Below, one piece after another: positions 7,983 to 16,887 of a DNA stretch of 64,000 nt. The notes beneath the pieces were generated by a model. It had not been told where the DNA came from. It searched no databases and saw nothing but the letters and a program-made list of their open reading frames with translations. The position numbers and the translations under genes were made by a program. Location of the stretch: contig CAWBSM010000004.1 of NCBI GenBank assembly GCA_963791455.1, forward strand, positions 434,001 through 498,000. The letters are read 5' to 3'. The DNA is from Bog-473 sp963791455 (GTDB taxonomy: Bacteria > Actinomycetota > Acidimicrobiia > Acidimicrobiales > RAAP-2). How positions within the stretch are numbered: position 1 is the stretch's first letter; each line of letters opens with the position of its first letter.

Positions 7983-8873
7983 ATGCGGATGCATGGCGAC
8001 GAGGTCGAGGTCGACGAGCGACTCGTTCGTCACCTCCTCTTGACACAGCTTCCTCATCTGGCAAGCCGCCCGCTAACCAAGGTCGAACCCTGGGGCACTG
8101 ACAACGCGGTCTGGCGCCTCGGTGAGGATCTCGTGGTTCGTCTGCCGCGAATTCACTGGGCGAGCGGACAGGTCGACCTGGAGGCGAAGTGGCTTCCTCG
8201 CCTGGCCCCTCATCTGACGGTCGCCCTACCTGAAGTGATCGCGATCGGGGAACCCGACGATGCGTACCCTTGGCGCTGGGGGGTGTACCGGTGGCTGCCC
8301 GGCAAGGCCGCTGGGCCTTCTACGATCCGGGATCCGATCGGGTTCGCAATCGAGCTCTCTGAGGTGGTCCGAGCACTTGTGGGGATACCCGGAGACGGCG
8401 CGCCGGAAGCCCGCAATCGGGCTCGGCCGATCCAGGCATACGACGCAGAGACGCGTGCAATTATTGACTCTGTCGAAGACCTGATCGACACCGACGCAGC
8501 GAGAGCAGTTTGGGAAGCAGCCCTCGCGGCGCCACCACATCAGGGTCCTCCGGTGTGGGTTCAGGGCGACCTCGAGGGCAACTGCCTTGTCTGCGACGGT
8601 GGGCTATCCGGCATTGTGGACTGGGGCTCCGCGTGCGTCGGGGACCCCGCCGTCGATGTCCAAGTCGTGTGGTCGCCGCTGTTTACAAACGAGTCTCGTA
8701 CCGCCTTTGTGCGGATCCTGAACATCGATGACGCCACCTTGGCGCGTAGCCGTGGCGCAGCAATCCACCAAGCCTGCGGTGCGCTTGGGTACTACTTGAG
8801 GACATACCCTCTCATCGTTGAGCGGTCATGGCACAAGCTTGCTGCGGTCGGGGTCACGGCGAGATCGAAATAA
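7983..8873 (+). CDS. Aminoglycoside phosphotransferase (APH)-family kinase
   Basis: 296-residue protein with the APH fold: nucleotide-binding N-lobe with NAVWRLGEDLVVRLPR (the Arg/Lys strand), a catalytic loop QGDLEGNCLV (usual form HGDLxxxN), and a metal-binding GIVDWGSACVGDPAVDV. The Gln replacing His in the catalytic loop is a common conservative variant. Such kinases phosphorylate antibiotics, choline-like or other small hydroxylated substrates; there is no basis to call it a resistance gene. The ATG at 7983 was chosen over the open frame reaching 7908. The preceding gene ends 107 bases upstream. Confidence 0.8.
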   Translation: MRMHGDEVEVDERLVRHLLLTQLPHLASRPLTKVEPWGTDNAVWRLGEDLVVRLPRIHWASGQVDLEAKWLPRLAPHLTVALPEVIAIGEPDDAYPWRWGVYRWLPGKAAGPSTIRDPIGFAIELSEVVRALVGIPGDGAPEARNRARPIQAYDAETRAIIDSVEDLIDTDAARAVWEAALAAPPHQGPPVWVQGDLEGNCLVCDGGLSGIVDWGSACVGDPAVDVQVVWSPLFTNESRTAFVRILNIDDATLARSRGAAIHQACGALGYYLRTYPLIVERSWHKLAAVGVTARSK

Positions 8874-8977
8874 GTGGACTCGAGAGGCGGTTCAGCGTGG
8901 ATCTGTAGGTACTGCTCGAGCTGCCCGAAATGCACTTGCAAACGACGTGCCGCAGGTTCATGGGAACGGGGGCGACG

Positions 8978-9297
8978 TCAACGCTCGATGGGAGGCCAGG
9001 GCAGACCCATGTTGTTGAGCGCGGACACGGTGCCCGACGCCATGATCACCTCGGCGAGGGGCCGCAGGATGGCCCAGTACACCATGCGGGGATGGAACGA
9101 GTAAAAGACCGCGCACACGACCTCCGGCGCGACCGGTCCGAGTGGCGCGGCGCGACCACCCGAAGTAGCTCATCCAGCCGCCCCACAGGCCCAAGCTGTC
9201 CGTACGGTCCCGGGTCTCCGGCGGCGAAGTAGGTCACCGCGTGCACCGGCTCCCCGAATTGCCACACCAGCCGGGCCAGACTCGCTTCCATCACCAT
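8978..9297 (-). pseudogene. Degraded SCO6745-family gene (two frameshifts, truncated)
   Basis: Reading from the ATG at 9297 gives LVWQFGEPVHAVTYFA, the N-terminal hallmark of actinobacterial SCO6745-family proteins. The matching continuation LGLWGGWMSYFG is one frame away, with an apparent extra base in the G run near 9190-9195. The next block, GRAAPLGPVAPEVVCAVFY, needs a second shift near 9158-9161. It then runs to a TGA at 8978-8980 after only about 100 residues, against roughly 290 for the family. This is a remnant, or sequencing indels in a truncated gene. The neighbouring APH gene begins the next transcription unit on the other strand. Confidence 0.7.
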
Positions 9298-9350
9298 CGT
9301 CGCAGAGGATCATGCCATGGCTGATCCAGGGACCGAGCAGGATCGGAGAA

Positions 9351-9378
9351 GTTTTCGGCTGGTACGACTACTTATAAT
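9351..9378 (+). promoter_or_regulatory. Possible promoter of the DUF1059 gene
   Basis: A perfect TATAAT lies at 9373-9378 with a weak -35-like GTTTTC at 9351-9356, 16 bases apart. This is an unusually AT-rich patch for this DNA. It would give a leader of about 95 bases before the start at 9480. Confidence 0.35.
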
Positions 9379-9479
9379 TGAAGAATGGGCTCGGGCCGTC
9401 GCCAGCACCTGGACACCACGCCATTCGACGATCGCTCCCACCCGGCGCACGGGTGGCTGCATGAGAGGGGCCGAGCCCA

Positions 9480-9716
9480 ATGAAGACAATGACTTGCAAA
9501 GAAATGGGTGGACCGTGTGATTTCCCACATCACGCAACAACAGCCGATGAGGTGATAAAGGCGCAAGACAGGCATCTGCGCGACATGGTCGATGGTGGCG
9601 ATGAGGCCCATCAAAGCGCCTTGAAAGCGATGAAGGGTCGGTGGAAGCACCCCATTTCGGGCATGGGTTGGTACAAGAAGACCAAGCGCGACTTCGCCGC
9701 TCTGCCTGAAACCTGA
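9480..9716 (+). CDS. DUF1059 family small protein
   Basis: 78-residue protein starting MKTMTCKEMGGPCDFPHHA, with ADEVIKAQDRHLRDM and a C-terminal GMGWYKKTKRDFAALPE. This matches the DUF1059 family of small bacterial proteins, which carry a conserved CxxxGGxCD N-terminus that may coordinate a metal. Function is unknown. GAGAGGGG about a dozen bases upstream is a plausible ribosome-binding site. It is probably monocistronic. Confidence 0.8.
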   Translation: MKTMTCKEMGGPCDFPHHATTADEVIKAQDRHLRDMVDGGDEAHQSALKAMKGRWKHPISGMGWYKKTKRDFAALPET

Positions 9717-9837
9717 TTGCTCGGCGGAGTGTCAAGAAGGGCGGCGAGCTGAGGGAACCCCACTCGGGAGCGGCGCCGCGACCCAGGGACTCGAAGACCG
9801 CAGTGATCGAGTTCTCGTGCGGCGTTACCGTATGCGG

Positions 9838-11367
9838 ATGGTTGAAGACCCCCACCGGGATGGATCGTGGACGCAACGGTTCTCTCGGCGTTCTCTTCTC
9901 GCCGGAACCGTCGCCGGCGGACTTGCGGCAAGCGGCCTCGCTGCCGTCGGGAGCGAGGCCTACGCCGCCACGACTGCGGCTCATGGTCTTGGGCCGAACG
10001 GATCGCTCCTTCCACCCGGTTCGCTTCCGTATCCACATCGTCCGGCCGGTGTCGACACGATGCCGCAGATCGAGCACATCGTTGTGCTCATGATGGAGAA
10101 CCATTCGTTCGATGACCATCTGGGGATGTTGGGGCGCGGGGACGGGTTGACCCTCGGCCCCGACGGCAAACCACTCAACTACAACCCGAATCCTTCCGGT
10201 GGCTACGTACGCTCGTTCCATAATCCGAACACATGTGGCGAGATGGACTCGGGCATCACGCAGACATGGAACGCATCGCACATTTGCTTTGACAACGGCA
10301 CCAACCTGGGCTTCGTGAAAGGGTGCGGCGGGGCGGCCATGGGTTATTGGGAGCGCGACGACCTCCCCTTTTATTACTCGATGGCCCGTGTGTTCCCCAT
10401 CGGTGATCGCTATTTCTGTTCGGTGATGGCGCAGACATACCCGAATCGTCGCTTCCTGATCGCCGGCACCGCCCTCGGAAACATCCGAACCGACGTATCG
10501 GGTATCTCCAAAGTCGACGCCCCCAACGGCACCATCTTCGACCGCCTCAACGAGCACGGCATCTCATGGAAGGACTATTACCCGGACCTCCCGACCTGTG
10601 CCCTGTTTGAGCCAGTGTTCTTGAACAATCGAACGAAAGCGGTCCACGTCAGCGAGTTCTTTGCGGACGCGGCGTCAGGCAACCTTCCGTCCTTCAGCCT
10701 GGTGGATCCCTACACGAGCTTCTCCGAGGAGGACGGGGACATCACGGTCGGAGAGGGATACGCCGCGCTGGTGATCAACGCCGTGATGCAGGGGCCTGCT
10801 TGGGAGAAGACGGCGCTGATCTGGGTCTATGACGAGCACGGAGGCTGGTACGACCACGTCCCCCCCCAACCAGCGGTGAAGCCGGACAACGTCCCGCCCG
10901 AACTCGAGCCGGGCGATCTGCCCGGTGCCTACGACTACACCGGGTTCCGGGTGCCCTGTTGCGTGGTCTCCGCCCGCTCGAGGAAGGACTACGTGTCACA
11001 TCGGACATTCGACCACACGTCGATCCTGAAACTCGTCGAGACCAAGTGGAATCTCCCGGCCCTGACCTACCGCGACGCCAATGCGCACAACATGTTGGAC
11101 TTCTTCGATCTCAGCTCGGACAAGCCACCCTTTGCCGAGCCGCCCGTGCTGAAGGCGCCGAGGAACCCGTTCTCGAGCCCTGCGGCGCTTCCAGCTGGAT
11201 CCATTACAACTGCGCAGCAGGCGATGTTTCACACGACGTGTACCGACCTCCCTGCCGGATCTCTTCCCCCGCCAGACGCGAACATCTCCGCGGTACCCGC
11301 GCACGCGACTGCGCTGATTGCGGCGCAACAGAAGCGAATCCAAACGGAGATCCGGGCTCAGACCTAG
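9838..11367 (+). CDS. Tat-exported phosphoesterase (phospholipase C / acid phosphatase family)
   Basis: 509-residue member of the PF04185 phosphoesterase family. The N-terminus has a twin-arginine signal (FSRRSLLAGTVAGG at about residues 15-28) followed by an alanine-rich segment and an AYA-type cleavage site. The metal-binding nucleophile region reads IVVLMMENHSFDDHLGM, and a later block VYDEHGGWYDHVPP provides further metal ligands, both characteristic of non-haemolytic phospholipase C and AcpA-type phosphatases. The enzyme should hydrolyse phosphodiesters or monoesters outside the cytoplasm, for phosphate or lipid scavenging. The ATG at 9838 is preferred to one at 9817. It appears monocistronic. 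Confidence 0.87.
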   Translation: MVEDPHRDGSWTQRFSRRSLLAGTVAGGLAASGLAAVGSEAYAATTAAHGLGPNGSLLPPGSLPYPHRPAGVDTMPQIEHIVVLMMENHSFDDHLGMLGRGDGLTLGPDGKPLNYNPNPSGGYVRSFHNPNTCGEMDSGITQTWNASHICFDNGTNLGFVKGCGGAAMGYWERDDLPFYYSMARVFPIGDRYFCSVMAQTYPNRRFLIAGTALGNIRTDVSGISKVDAPNGTIFDRLNEHGISWKDYYPDLPTCALFEPVFLNNRTKAVHVSEFFADAASGNLPSFSLVDPYTSFSEEDGDITVGEGYAALVINAVMQGPAWEKTALIWVYDEHGGWYDHVPPQPAVKPDNVPPELEPGDLPGAYDYTGFRVPCCVVSARSRKDYVSHRTFDHTSILKLVETKWNLPALTYRDANAHNMLDFFDLSSDKPPFAEPPVLKAPRNPFSSPAALPAGSITTAQQAMFHTTCTDLPAGSLPPPDANISAVPAHATALIAAQQKRIQTEIRAQT

Positions 11368-11450
11368 GGTGCCGCGCCGGCAGCCGGAGTTCTCCCGGTC
11401 CCCGGGGATTGGCGCCCGGTGCCGGATCGCCAGGTCGAGGCGTGCGTCCT

Positions 11451-12227
11451 TCAGCGCCCTGTCCAGTTCGGCGGCCGGCGTTCTGCCGCGGCCTGTCGGC
11501 CCTCGTTCGCATCCCGGGTCGCGTTGGCCACATGACGCATCGTCTCGCCGAAACGGATGGCTTCCAGTGTCGCCATGTGCCGAGTCCGCATTGCCGTCTC
11601 CTTCATGGCTCGCTGGGCCAGAGGAGCTCCGCGGACAAGACGTCCCGCCAGCGCCTGCGCCTCGTCGAGCAGCGCGTCGTGAGGCACCACCCTCCAGACG
11701 AGACCCATCATGTGGGCGCGCTCGGCATTGATGCGTTCCCCGGTCAGCAGCAGCTCCATGGCATCGGCCCAGTTCATGCGTTGCGGAAGGCGAATCGATG
11801 CCACGATGGCCGGAACGCCAAGACTCACCTCGGGCAAACCGAACTCAGCTCGGTCGCTCGCCAGGACGAAGTCGCACCAGCTGGCGAGCGTGAGCCCGTA
11901 ACCCAGGCAATACCCGTTCACAGCAGCGATGACAGGCTTGAAGATCTCCCACCCGCTCTCGAACGAATTGAGGGTGGGCTTCTCCCAGTAGGTTCCTGCG
12001 AACTCCCCCGTGGACCCGGCTCCGTCGCGAAGGTCCGCCCCGGCGCAAAAGGCTCGTCCCGAACCGGTGACGATAGCCACCCATGCCTCCGTGTCGTCTC
12101 GGAACCGTGCAAAGGCCTCGTTCAGGTCGCGCCGCATTTCGCCATTGACCGCGTTGAGCACATCGGGGCGGTTGTAGGTGATCGTGGCCACGTGGCCATC
12201 GAGTCGGAAGGTGGCCGAGTCGCCCAC
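11451..12227 (-). CDS. Enoyl-CoA hydratase/isomerase (crotonase family)
   Basis: 258 residues with a complete crotonase core: VATITYNRPDVLNAVN, the oxyanion-hole segment GRAFCAGADLRDG, and PVIAAVNGYCLGYGLTLASWCDF. The C-terminus RQAAAERRPPNWTG is typical of family members in actinobacterial acyl-CoA catabolism. It would hydrate 2-enoyl-CoA or isomerise related thioesters. At the hydratase catalytic Glu positions the sequence reads PQRMNWADAMELL, so hydratase versus isomerase activity is uncertain. No co-directional neighbour suggests a specific pathway. Confidence 0.85.
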   Translation of the reverse strand: MGDSATFRLDGHVATITYNRPDVLNAVNGEMRRDLNEAFARFRDDTEAWVAIVTGSGRAFCAGADLRDGAGSTGEFAGTYWEKPTLNSFESGWEIFKPVIAAVNGYCLGYGLTLASWCDFVLASDRAEFGLPEVSLGVPAIVASIRLPQRMNWADAMELLLTGERINAERAHMMGLVWRVVPHDALLDEAQALAGRLVRGAPLAQRAMKETAMRTRHMATLEAIRFGETMRHVANATRDANEGRQAAAERRPPNWTGR

Positions 12228-12309
12228 AGGGCCTTAGTCTGCCCGGTGGGGACCACCGTGTGCTGCGGTGACGGAGCGGGTCATCCGCTCGGGACCTCCC
12301 GCCTCTGCG

Positions 12310-12678
12310 CTACCAGGTGTCCAACATCTGTGAGTGGAGGTCGATGACCGCCAGGAGCTGGCCGAGCCGGCCCATGACGGCTTCGGTGTCGCTCCGAGGA
12401 TCAACCACGGCACGCTGTGCGGTGAGGGCGATCTCTGCGCATGTGTTCAGCACCCCGGGAACGTGGGTCCCGAGCTTCGGATCGGGGCAGGGGTTCGCCA
12501 CCAGCCAGGCTGCGGCGTCCCTGGTGGCTGCCTGCAACTCGTCCACCGCAGCCAACATGGTGGCTTCGTTCACGGTTATCGACGCGACGAACCGACGGCT
12601 GGCGGCCGTCACGGGCTCCAGCTCCATCGTCGCTAGGGTCCGCCACTGTTGTGTTGTTTGGGTTCGGTGATTGTCCAT
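12310..12678 (-). CDS. Hypothetical helical protein
   Basis: 122 residues if begun at the ATG at 12678, or about 105 from the ATG at 12627; neither has a convincing ribosome-binding site. The sequence is mostly alpha-helical (TMLAAVDELQAATRDAAAWLV and IALTAQRAVVDP) without membrane segments. I recognise no family. It lies between the enoyl-CoA hydratase and a gene-poor stretch. Its amino-acid composition is balanced, unlike the arginine-rich overlapping frames, which is the main reason for calling it coding. Confidence 0.5.
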   Translation of the reverse strand: MDNHRTQTTQQWRTLATMELEPVTAASRRFVASITVNEATMLAAVDELQAATRDAAAWLVANPCPDPKLGTHVPGVLNTCAEIALTAQRAVVDPRSDTEAVMGRLGQLLAVIDLHSQMLDTW

Positions 12679-13100
12679 CGTGATCGGCCAGTGGACGGGG
12701 CTGACAGATCGGCGGTGGAATAGTCGGCCCCGTCCTCGGGCGATTCTGCTCCGATGGAGTCCGGTCCCGCATGGAGCCGTTTGGATCGAAGTGCCGCAAC
12801 GTTCCCACAACAGCCCTCGCGGCGACCTCGCGTCTCGTCCCTCGCCGCCTCGAGCCCGCGACCCACGCTCCGCCCGCCGCGGGCGCGATTCGGACCAGCC
12901 CGGTCCGTGATCGCAACAACGAACGGACAACTCGCAACGAGTGCACCACCTTTTGGTTCGTTTCAAGATTCCGTCTCTGCATTGTCAAGTCGCCCCCCAA
13001 ACCGACCGACATGCCACCAGCACCGTCAGTTCCCACGTGTTCATGTTTGAGCGCATGGGGACGTGACGCCATCCACGAAATCCTGAAAAGGCGGTCCTCG
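12679..13100. other. Intergenic region, no gene supported
   Basis: This 422-base stretch lies between divergent genes. All open frames through it are arginine/proline-rich and look non-coding. No clear promoter, repeat or RNA structure was recognised. Confidence 0.5.
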
Positions 13101-13373
13101 ATGTCACTGGTCATCATCAGCATCCCGCTCATGCTCGTTGCGATCGGGATTGCGGTCGTCCCGTTGATCGCCATGTCCAAGAAAGAACTGCGCCACCTCA
13201 TGCAGGAAGCCGAACGGCGCGTCGAGGAGCACCGGCTCGTCCACCAGGCGCGCAGCCACTCCGAGACCGCTTCGGCTCCGGCTCCGGCTCCGGTTGATGG
13301 CGCCGGGCACGCTCCGGACCACCGCGTGCGTACGGGTCGCCGGCACGAGCCCGTTCTCGTCGAGAGCGCCTGA
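13101..13373 (+). CDS. Small single-pass membrane protein
   Basis: 90-residue protein. The first 24 residues form a hydrophobic helix (MSLVIISIPLMLVAIGIAVV), followed by a charged helix KKELRHLMQEAERRVEEHRLV and an Ala/Pro/His-rich tail. AAAAGGCGG some ten bases upstream supports the ATG at 13101; an open frame further upstream is not protein-like. Function is unknown. It converges on the VKOR gene. Confidence 0.6.
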   Translation: MSLVIISIPLMLVAIGIAVVPLIAMSKKELRHLMQEAERRVEEHRLVHQARSHSETASAPAPAPVDGAGHAPDHRVRTGRRHEPVLVESA

Positions 13374-13433
13374 GGCTGAACGACAAGACGCCGGTCTCCA
13401 CCGGCGACCGGCGAGATCCCCACGCCGCCGACG

Positions 13434-13916
13434 TCAGGCTGGCGCGGGAACCGCCTCCCGAGTGCTCGCCCGGACCACCAGGATCACCCCGAAGAGACAG
13501 ACGGCGGTGACGTGCATGGCCGTGCACCACAGGCAGACCGCCCCGATGCGGAAGAGCTCCACGTAGACGAGGTAGAGCACCGCAGCCGCACCCGCGCCCG
13601 ACAGCAGGAGCCGCACGCGGTCGACCCAGGCGGCGCTCGCGTCCCAGGACCAGGGGACAGTGAGCGCGGTCATCGCGATCCCCCACACCAGGCCCAGGAG
13701 CGCGAGCGGCACGCCCAGCACCACCGACCACGAACTCGTCGTCACCAGCGCGCAATTCACGATCCCGGTATCGGGGCAGGCCAGGGCGGCAGGGTCGGTG
13801 TAGTGCGCAACGGTGAGATACGACGCGATGGCCACCGCCGTCAGCGAGAGCCCGAGCGAGACCACTCTCCCCCAGCCGGGCACCCGGCGTGAAGGAATCG
13901 TCGTTTCCACCGTCAC
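13434..13916 (-). CDS. Vitamin K epoxide reductase (VKOR) family protein
   Basis: 160-residue membrane protein with about four transmembrane helices. It has the loop cysteines C47 and C55 (ACPDTGIVNC), the conserved Ser/Trp region SSWSVVLGVP, and the redox motif CLWC at 128-131. Bacterial VKOR reoxidises a DsbA-like thiol oxidase and passes electrons to menaquinone, replacing DsbB. The GTG at 13916 overlaps the TGA of the upstream thioredoxin-fold gene (GTGA), so the two are translationally coupled. That context strongly suggests an oxidative protein-folding pair. Confidence 0.87.
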   Translation of the reverse strand: MTVETTIPSRRVPGWGRVVSLGLSLTAVAIASYLTVAHYTDPAALACPDTGIVNCALVTTSSWSVVLGVPLALLGLVWGIAMTALTVPWSWDASAAWVDRVRLLLSGAGAAAVLYLVYVELFRIGAVCLWCTAMHVTAVCLFGVILVVRASTREAVPAPA

Positions 13917-14923
13917 CCTCCCAGCTTCTTGACGAGGGCCGTGATGGCCGGTGTGTTGCACACGCTGCTGGGCTGGTTGCCGGTGATGGTGCAAATGGCT
14001 GCTGTGATGTAGTTCGCCGTCCCGTCGATCGCTTGTGCGACCGGGCTGGAGGGGTCGTTCAATTGCCCCGCGATCTGGGACCTCGATAGGCCCTGCAACA
14101 GCTGAGGCGAGTAGCTGGCGCCATTGATGACGTAGTTGTTCCCGATGTCGACGAACGGGATGCTCCCCTGCGGGTCGTAGGAGCTGAGCAACGCACTCTC
14201 GGCCGCCGTTGGCGTCTGCAGTGTCTGGTAGGCGCCCCCGACCTGTCGGTTCGTGGCTTCCTCGACGGGCTGGAAGTCGACGTACGGACTCGAGTAGCTC
14301 GAACCATAGAACGACAGGGTTGGGGTGTCGGGGTAGACGTCGGTTCCGGACGATTGCGTCCCCGAAAGGTGCGAGAACGTCCCGAATCTCGACAGGGCGA
14401 CCGCGAGGGCCCAGCGCTCGGCCGCGCAGTACGGGCAGTACTCGGCCCCGACGTAGGCGACCTCGGCCTTCCCGTCGGCTCCGCGCAGGATGGTGCCGCT
14501 CCCGCCCACGCTGCTGGGCGGGACCTCGGCTCCGCCGCCGCCCACCGCCGCGAGGGTCGCCGGCGACACCGACAGCGCAGCGAGCACGCTCGGCGAAAGC
14601 TGGGAGGTACCGGGATCCGAGGCGGTCGTTGCACCGGCCGTCAAGTGCGACGACGACGCGGCCGAGGGGCCCGGGCTCCCGACGGCCTTGATCACGATCA
14701 TCGTCATGACGACGGCCAACACCAATCCCACGGGCACGAGTGCCGCGATCAGCGGATGCCGGGAGCGGAACGGGGTGGCCCTCGGTCGGGCCGCCGGCGC
14801 CGTTCCGGCTCGGCTGGACCTACCCGGGCGGCCCTGCGTGCGCGTTCCCATCGGGCGCTGGCTCGATGTGTTCTTCGTATGGTTCCGGACCGATCGAGTC
14901 GGCCCGGCGTTGGATTTGGACAT
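13913..14923 (-). CDS. DUF929-like membrane-anchored thioredoxin-fold protein
   Basis: 336 residues: a basic N-terminus, one transmembrane helix at about 57-80, then an extracytoplasmic domain. The redox motif CPYC occurs at residues 163-166 in VGAEYCPYCAAERW, followed by ALSRFGTF and DVYPDTPTLSFYGSSY, the pattern of DUF929-type thioredoxin-like proteins. Two further cysteines (AICTITG and SSVCNTP) could form a C-terminal disulfide. It is directly coupled to VKOR, so it is probably the thiol oxidase or isomerase partner acting on exported proteins. Confidence 0.8.
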   Translation of the reverse strand: MSKSNAGPTRSVRNHTKNTSSQRPMGTRTQGRPGRSSRAGTAPAARPRATPFRSRHPLIAALVPVGLVLAVVMTMIVIKAVGSPGPSAASSSHLTAGATTASDPGTSQLSPSVLAALSVSPATLAAVGGGGAEVPPSSVGGSGTILRGADGKAEVAYVGAEYCPYCAAERWALAVALSRFGTFSHLSGTQSSGTDVYPDTPTLSFYGSSYSSPYVDFQPVEEATNRQVGGAYQTLQTPTAAESALLSSYDPQGSIPFVDIGNNYVINGASYSPQLLQGLSRSQIAGQLNDPSSPVAQAIDGTANYITAAICTITGNQPSSVCNTPAITALVKKLGG

Positions 14924-15097
14924 TTCTTCTCCTGTACTTGGTCCGAGCCAGCGGGATGTGCACGCGCTCGGAAGACTCGATGAGGAAGGGGTTGGACCTC
15001 TCCGGAGGTCTTTGCGACCTTCCCCGGCTGATGAAACGGGATGCAGCCACGACTCCCGCGTGGGGTCGACGGGCGCGCCCGAAAGCGCAGGTTCGAG

Positions 15098-15442
15098 TTA
15101 GGAGAACCGAGGCGGGTGGAACAGCCGGTCGCGGGTTCCGGCGGGCAGCGCCTCGACCTGGCGACGGTGACGACGGATGGTCGCGATCGCGCTGGCCGCG
15201 AGGGCGATCCCGGCCAACACGGCGGCCAGCGCGACTGTCGGTGTGGGCGCCGCGGGCGCGGGACTGCCCTTGCCACACGTGACGTCCATGCAGTTCAGCG
15301 GCATGGAGGCCGGAGACTGGGCAATCTGCACCATCTCGGTCGCCGTGGTCTCTGCGCCCGACAGCACGCCGTGGGGCATGAAACCCCCCACGACCGCGGC
15401 GGCGACGATCGCCACCAGACCGAATCGCCACCTCAAGCGCAT
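15098..15442 (-). CDS. Small membrane protein, unknown function
   Basis: 114 residues from the ATG at 15442. There is an N-terminal hydrophobic signal or membrane helix (VAIVAAAVVGGFM), an extracytoplasmic loop with two cysteines (LNCMDVTCGKG), a second membrane helix (ALAAVLAGIALAASAIA) and a basic tail. The cysteine pair outside the membrane and the position just upstream of the thioredoxin/VKOR pair, on the same strand, make a disulfide substrate or accessory role possible, but this is inference. I recognise no family. Confidence 0.55.
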   Translation of the reverse strand: MRLRWRFGLVAIVAAAVVGGFMPHGVLSGAETTATEMVQIAQSPASMPLNCMDVTCGKGSPAPAAPTPTVALAAVLAGIALAASAIATIRRHRRQVEALPAGTRDRLFHPPRFS

Positions 15443-15557
15443 GACGTGCACCCTACGGGTCTTAGGTAAAGGGGACGTAAGAAACTCGTGTCCGCCTGGG
15501 TGCCGCGCCGCCCACCCGACGATCGGTGTGATCGCGGCGACGCCTGACCTCTTTGGC

Positions 15558-16808
15558 TTACGCCGTGCCGGCAGGCGTCGACACCTTGCGGGCCCAGGCG
15601 GCGACGAGTTGCAGGAGACCCAGGTACACGGCCAGCACGATGACGATCACCAGGAGGCTCCACCCCGTCAGGTTCCCGCCGAACACCAAGAAGAGGGCGG
15701 CGGCGACGACGCCGACGATCCGCAGACCGTTGAGGTGCTCGAGGATCAAGCCGCCGGAGCGGCGGGCCCGCTCGGAACCGGCGGCCGAACGGACCCACAC
15801 GGCGAGGCGGGCGGGCCCGGCCAGCCAGGCGCCCAAGGCAACGAGCGCCGCCGCCAGCAAGGTCCAGCGCAGGTCGGTCTTGAGGAAGCGGAGCATCGTG
15901 TCCCAGACGGCGGCGGCGACGTTCCGGTTGAAGCTGTGCCCGGCCTGATTGATGAAAGTGATCCGACCCAGGGACAGTCCGGCCAGTAGGAGCAACGTGA
16001 CGAGCGCAACCCCGATGCTCATCCGAACCAGGGTCTTGCGGTGGTCGACCGCGAGGACGATGCCGAGGATCCCGAGCACGAGGGCGACGACCGGAATGAT
16101 CCACTTCAGTTTCACGATGAGGTTGAAGAGCCCGGTGAACTTCGAGACCTGCGATTTGGAGACGACGGTGACTCCCAGGCTGTCGCCCTTGGTCAGGATC
16201 GGCTTGAGCGGGTTGAACAGCGTCACGCCGCGTGCGTTGGCCTTGTCAATCAAGTTCTGGAGCGCGGGCGTCACGTTGACGACGATTCCGCCAGCCTTCT
16301 CGATCCTCTTCGTGAGCGCAGACTGCTTACCGGTGAGGACGTCCACGACGGCATCGTGGGTATGCCGGTTCAAGGTGTCCCACAGCTGCCCGAACTTTGG
16401 GCTCTCGAAGACCTGGAGCGCGAGGCCGTACACGTAGTTGTGCACCTGGTTCACGATCGGCGTCACGATCGGCTTCGCCGCTTTCGGCAGCGCCGCCGTC
16501 ACCTTGTCCTGGACGATGTGCGTCGAGAACAGCTCATCGGTTGCCTTGGCGGCGAGATGGTCGACGATGACGGGGTTCCGTGCCAGCGGTGCCATCGTCG
16601 CCACGTACTGGTCCGTATCGGTCACCGTGCGTATGGCCCAGACCGAGATCACCGAGACGGGAATAAGGAGCGACGCGAGGACGATCAGGACCCAGGCGGT
16701 GATCCCTCGTACCCGGCGGGCCCGAGGCTTCCTCTTGGCAACCGCAGGTGGCCCCGGCTCGACCTCGGCGGTGCCGCCCTGGCTCTCTTCGGGGTCCACG
16801 CTGCTCAT
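15558..16808 (-). CDS. Integral membrane protein, unknown function
   Basis: 416 residues with an N-terminal basic tail, a first transmembrane helix (TAWVLIVLASLLIPVSVISV), a long extracytoplasmic domain of about 190 residues that is helical and lacks cysteines, then four or five more helices in the C-terminal half (IIPVVALVLGILGIVLAV, LVTLLLLAGLSLG, LLAAALVALGAWLAG, IVGVVAAALFLVFGG, LLVIVIVLAVYLGLL). Proteins of this layout are common in actinobacteria, but no function is known to me. It is followed on the same strand by the small two-helix protein, with a 105-base gap. Confidence 0.75.
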   Translation of the reverse strand: MSSVDPEESQGGTAEVEPGPPAVAKRKPRARRVRGITAWVLIVLASLLIPVSVISVWAIRTVTDTDQYVATMAPLARNPVIVDHLAAKATDELFSTHIVQDKVTAALPKAAKPIVTPIVNQVHNYVYGLALQVFESPKFGQLWDTLNRHTHDAVVDVLTGKQSALTKRIEKAGGIVVNVTPALQNLIDKANARGVTLFNPLKPILTKGDSLGVTVVSKSQVSKFTGLFNLIVKLKWIIPVVALVLGILGIVLAVDHRKTLVRMSIGVALVTLLLLAGLSLGRITFINQAGHSFNRNVAAAVWDTMLRFLKTDLRWTLLAAALVALGAWLAGPARLAVWVRSAAGSERARRSGGLILEHLNGLRIVGVVAAALFLVFGGNLTGWSLLVIVIVLAVYLGLLQLVAAWARKVSTPAGTA

Positions 16809-16887
16809 TTGGTCACGCTCACACCGCTATTCCTAGTGCCAAAGGGCCCTGGTCCGCACGCATCGCCACGGTGTAGGACTATTGGGC

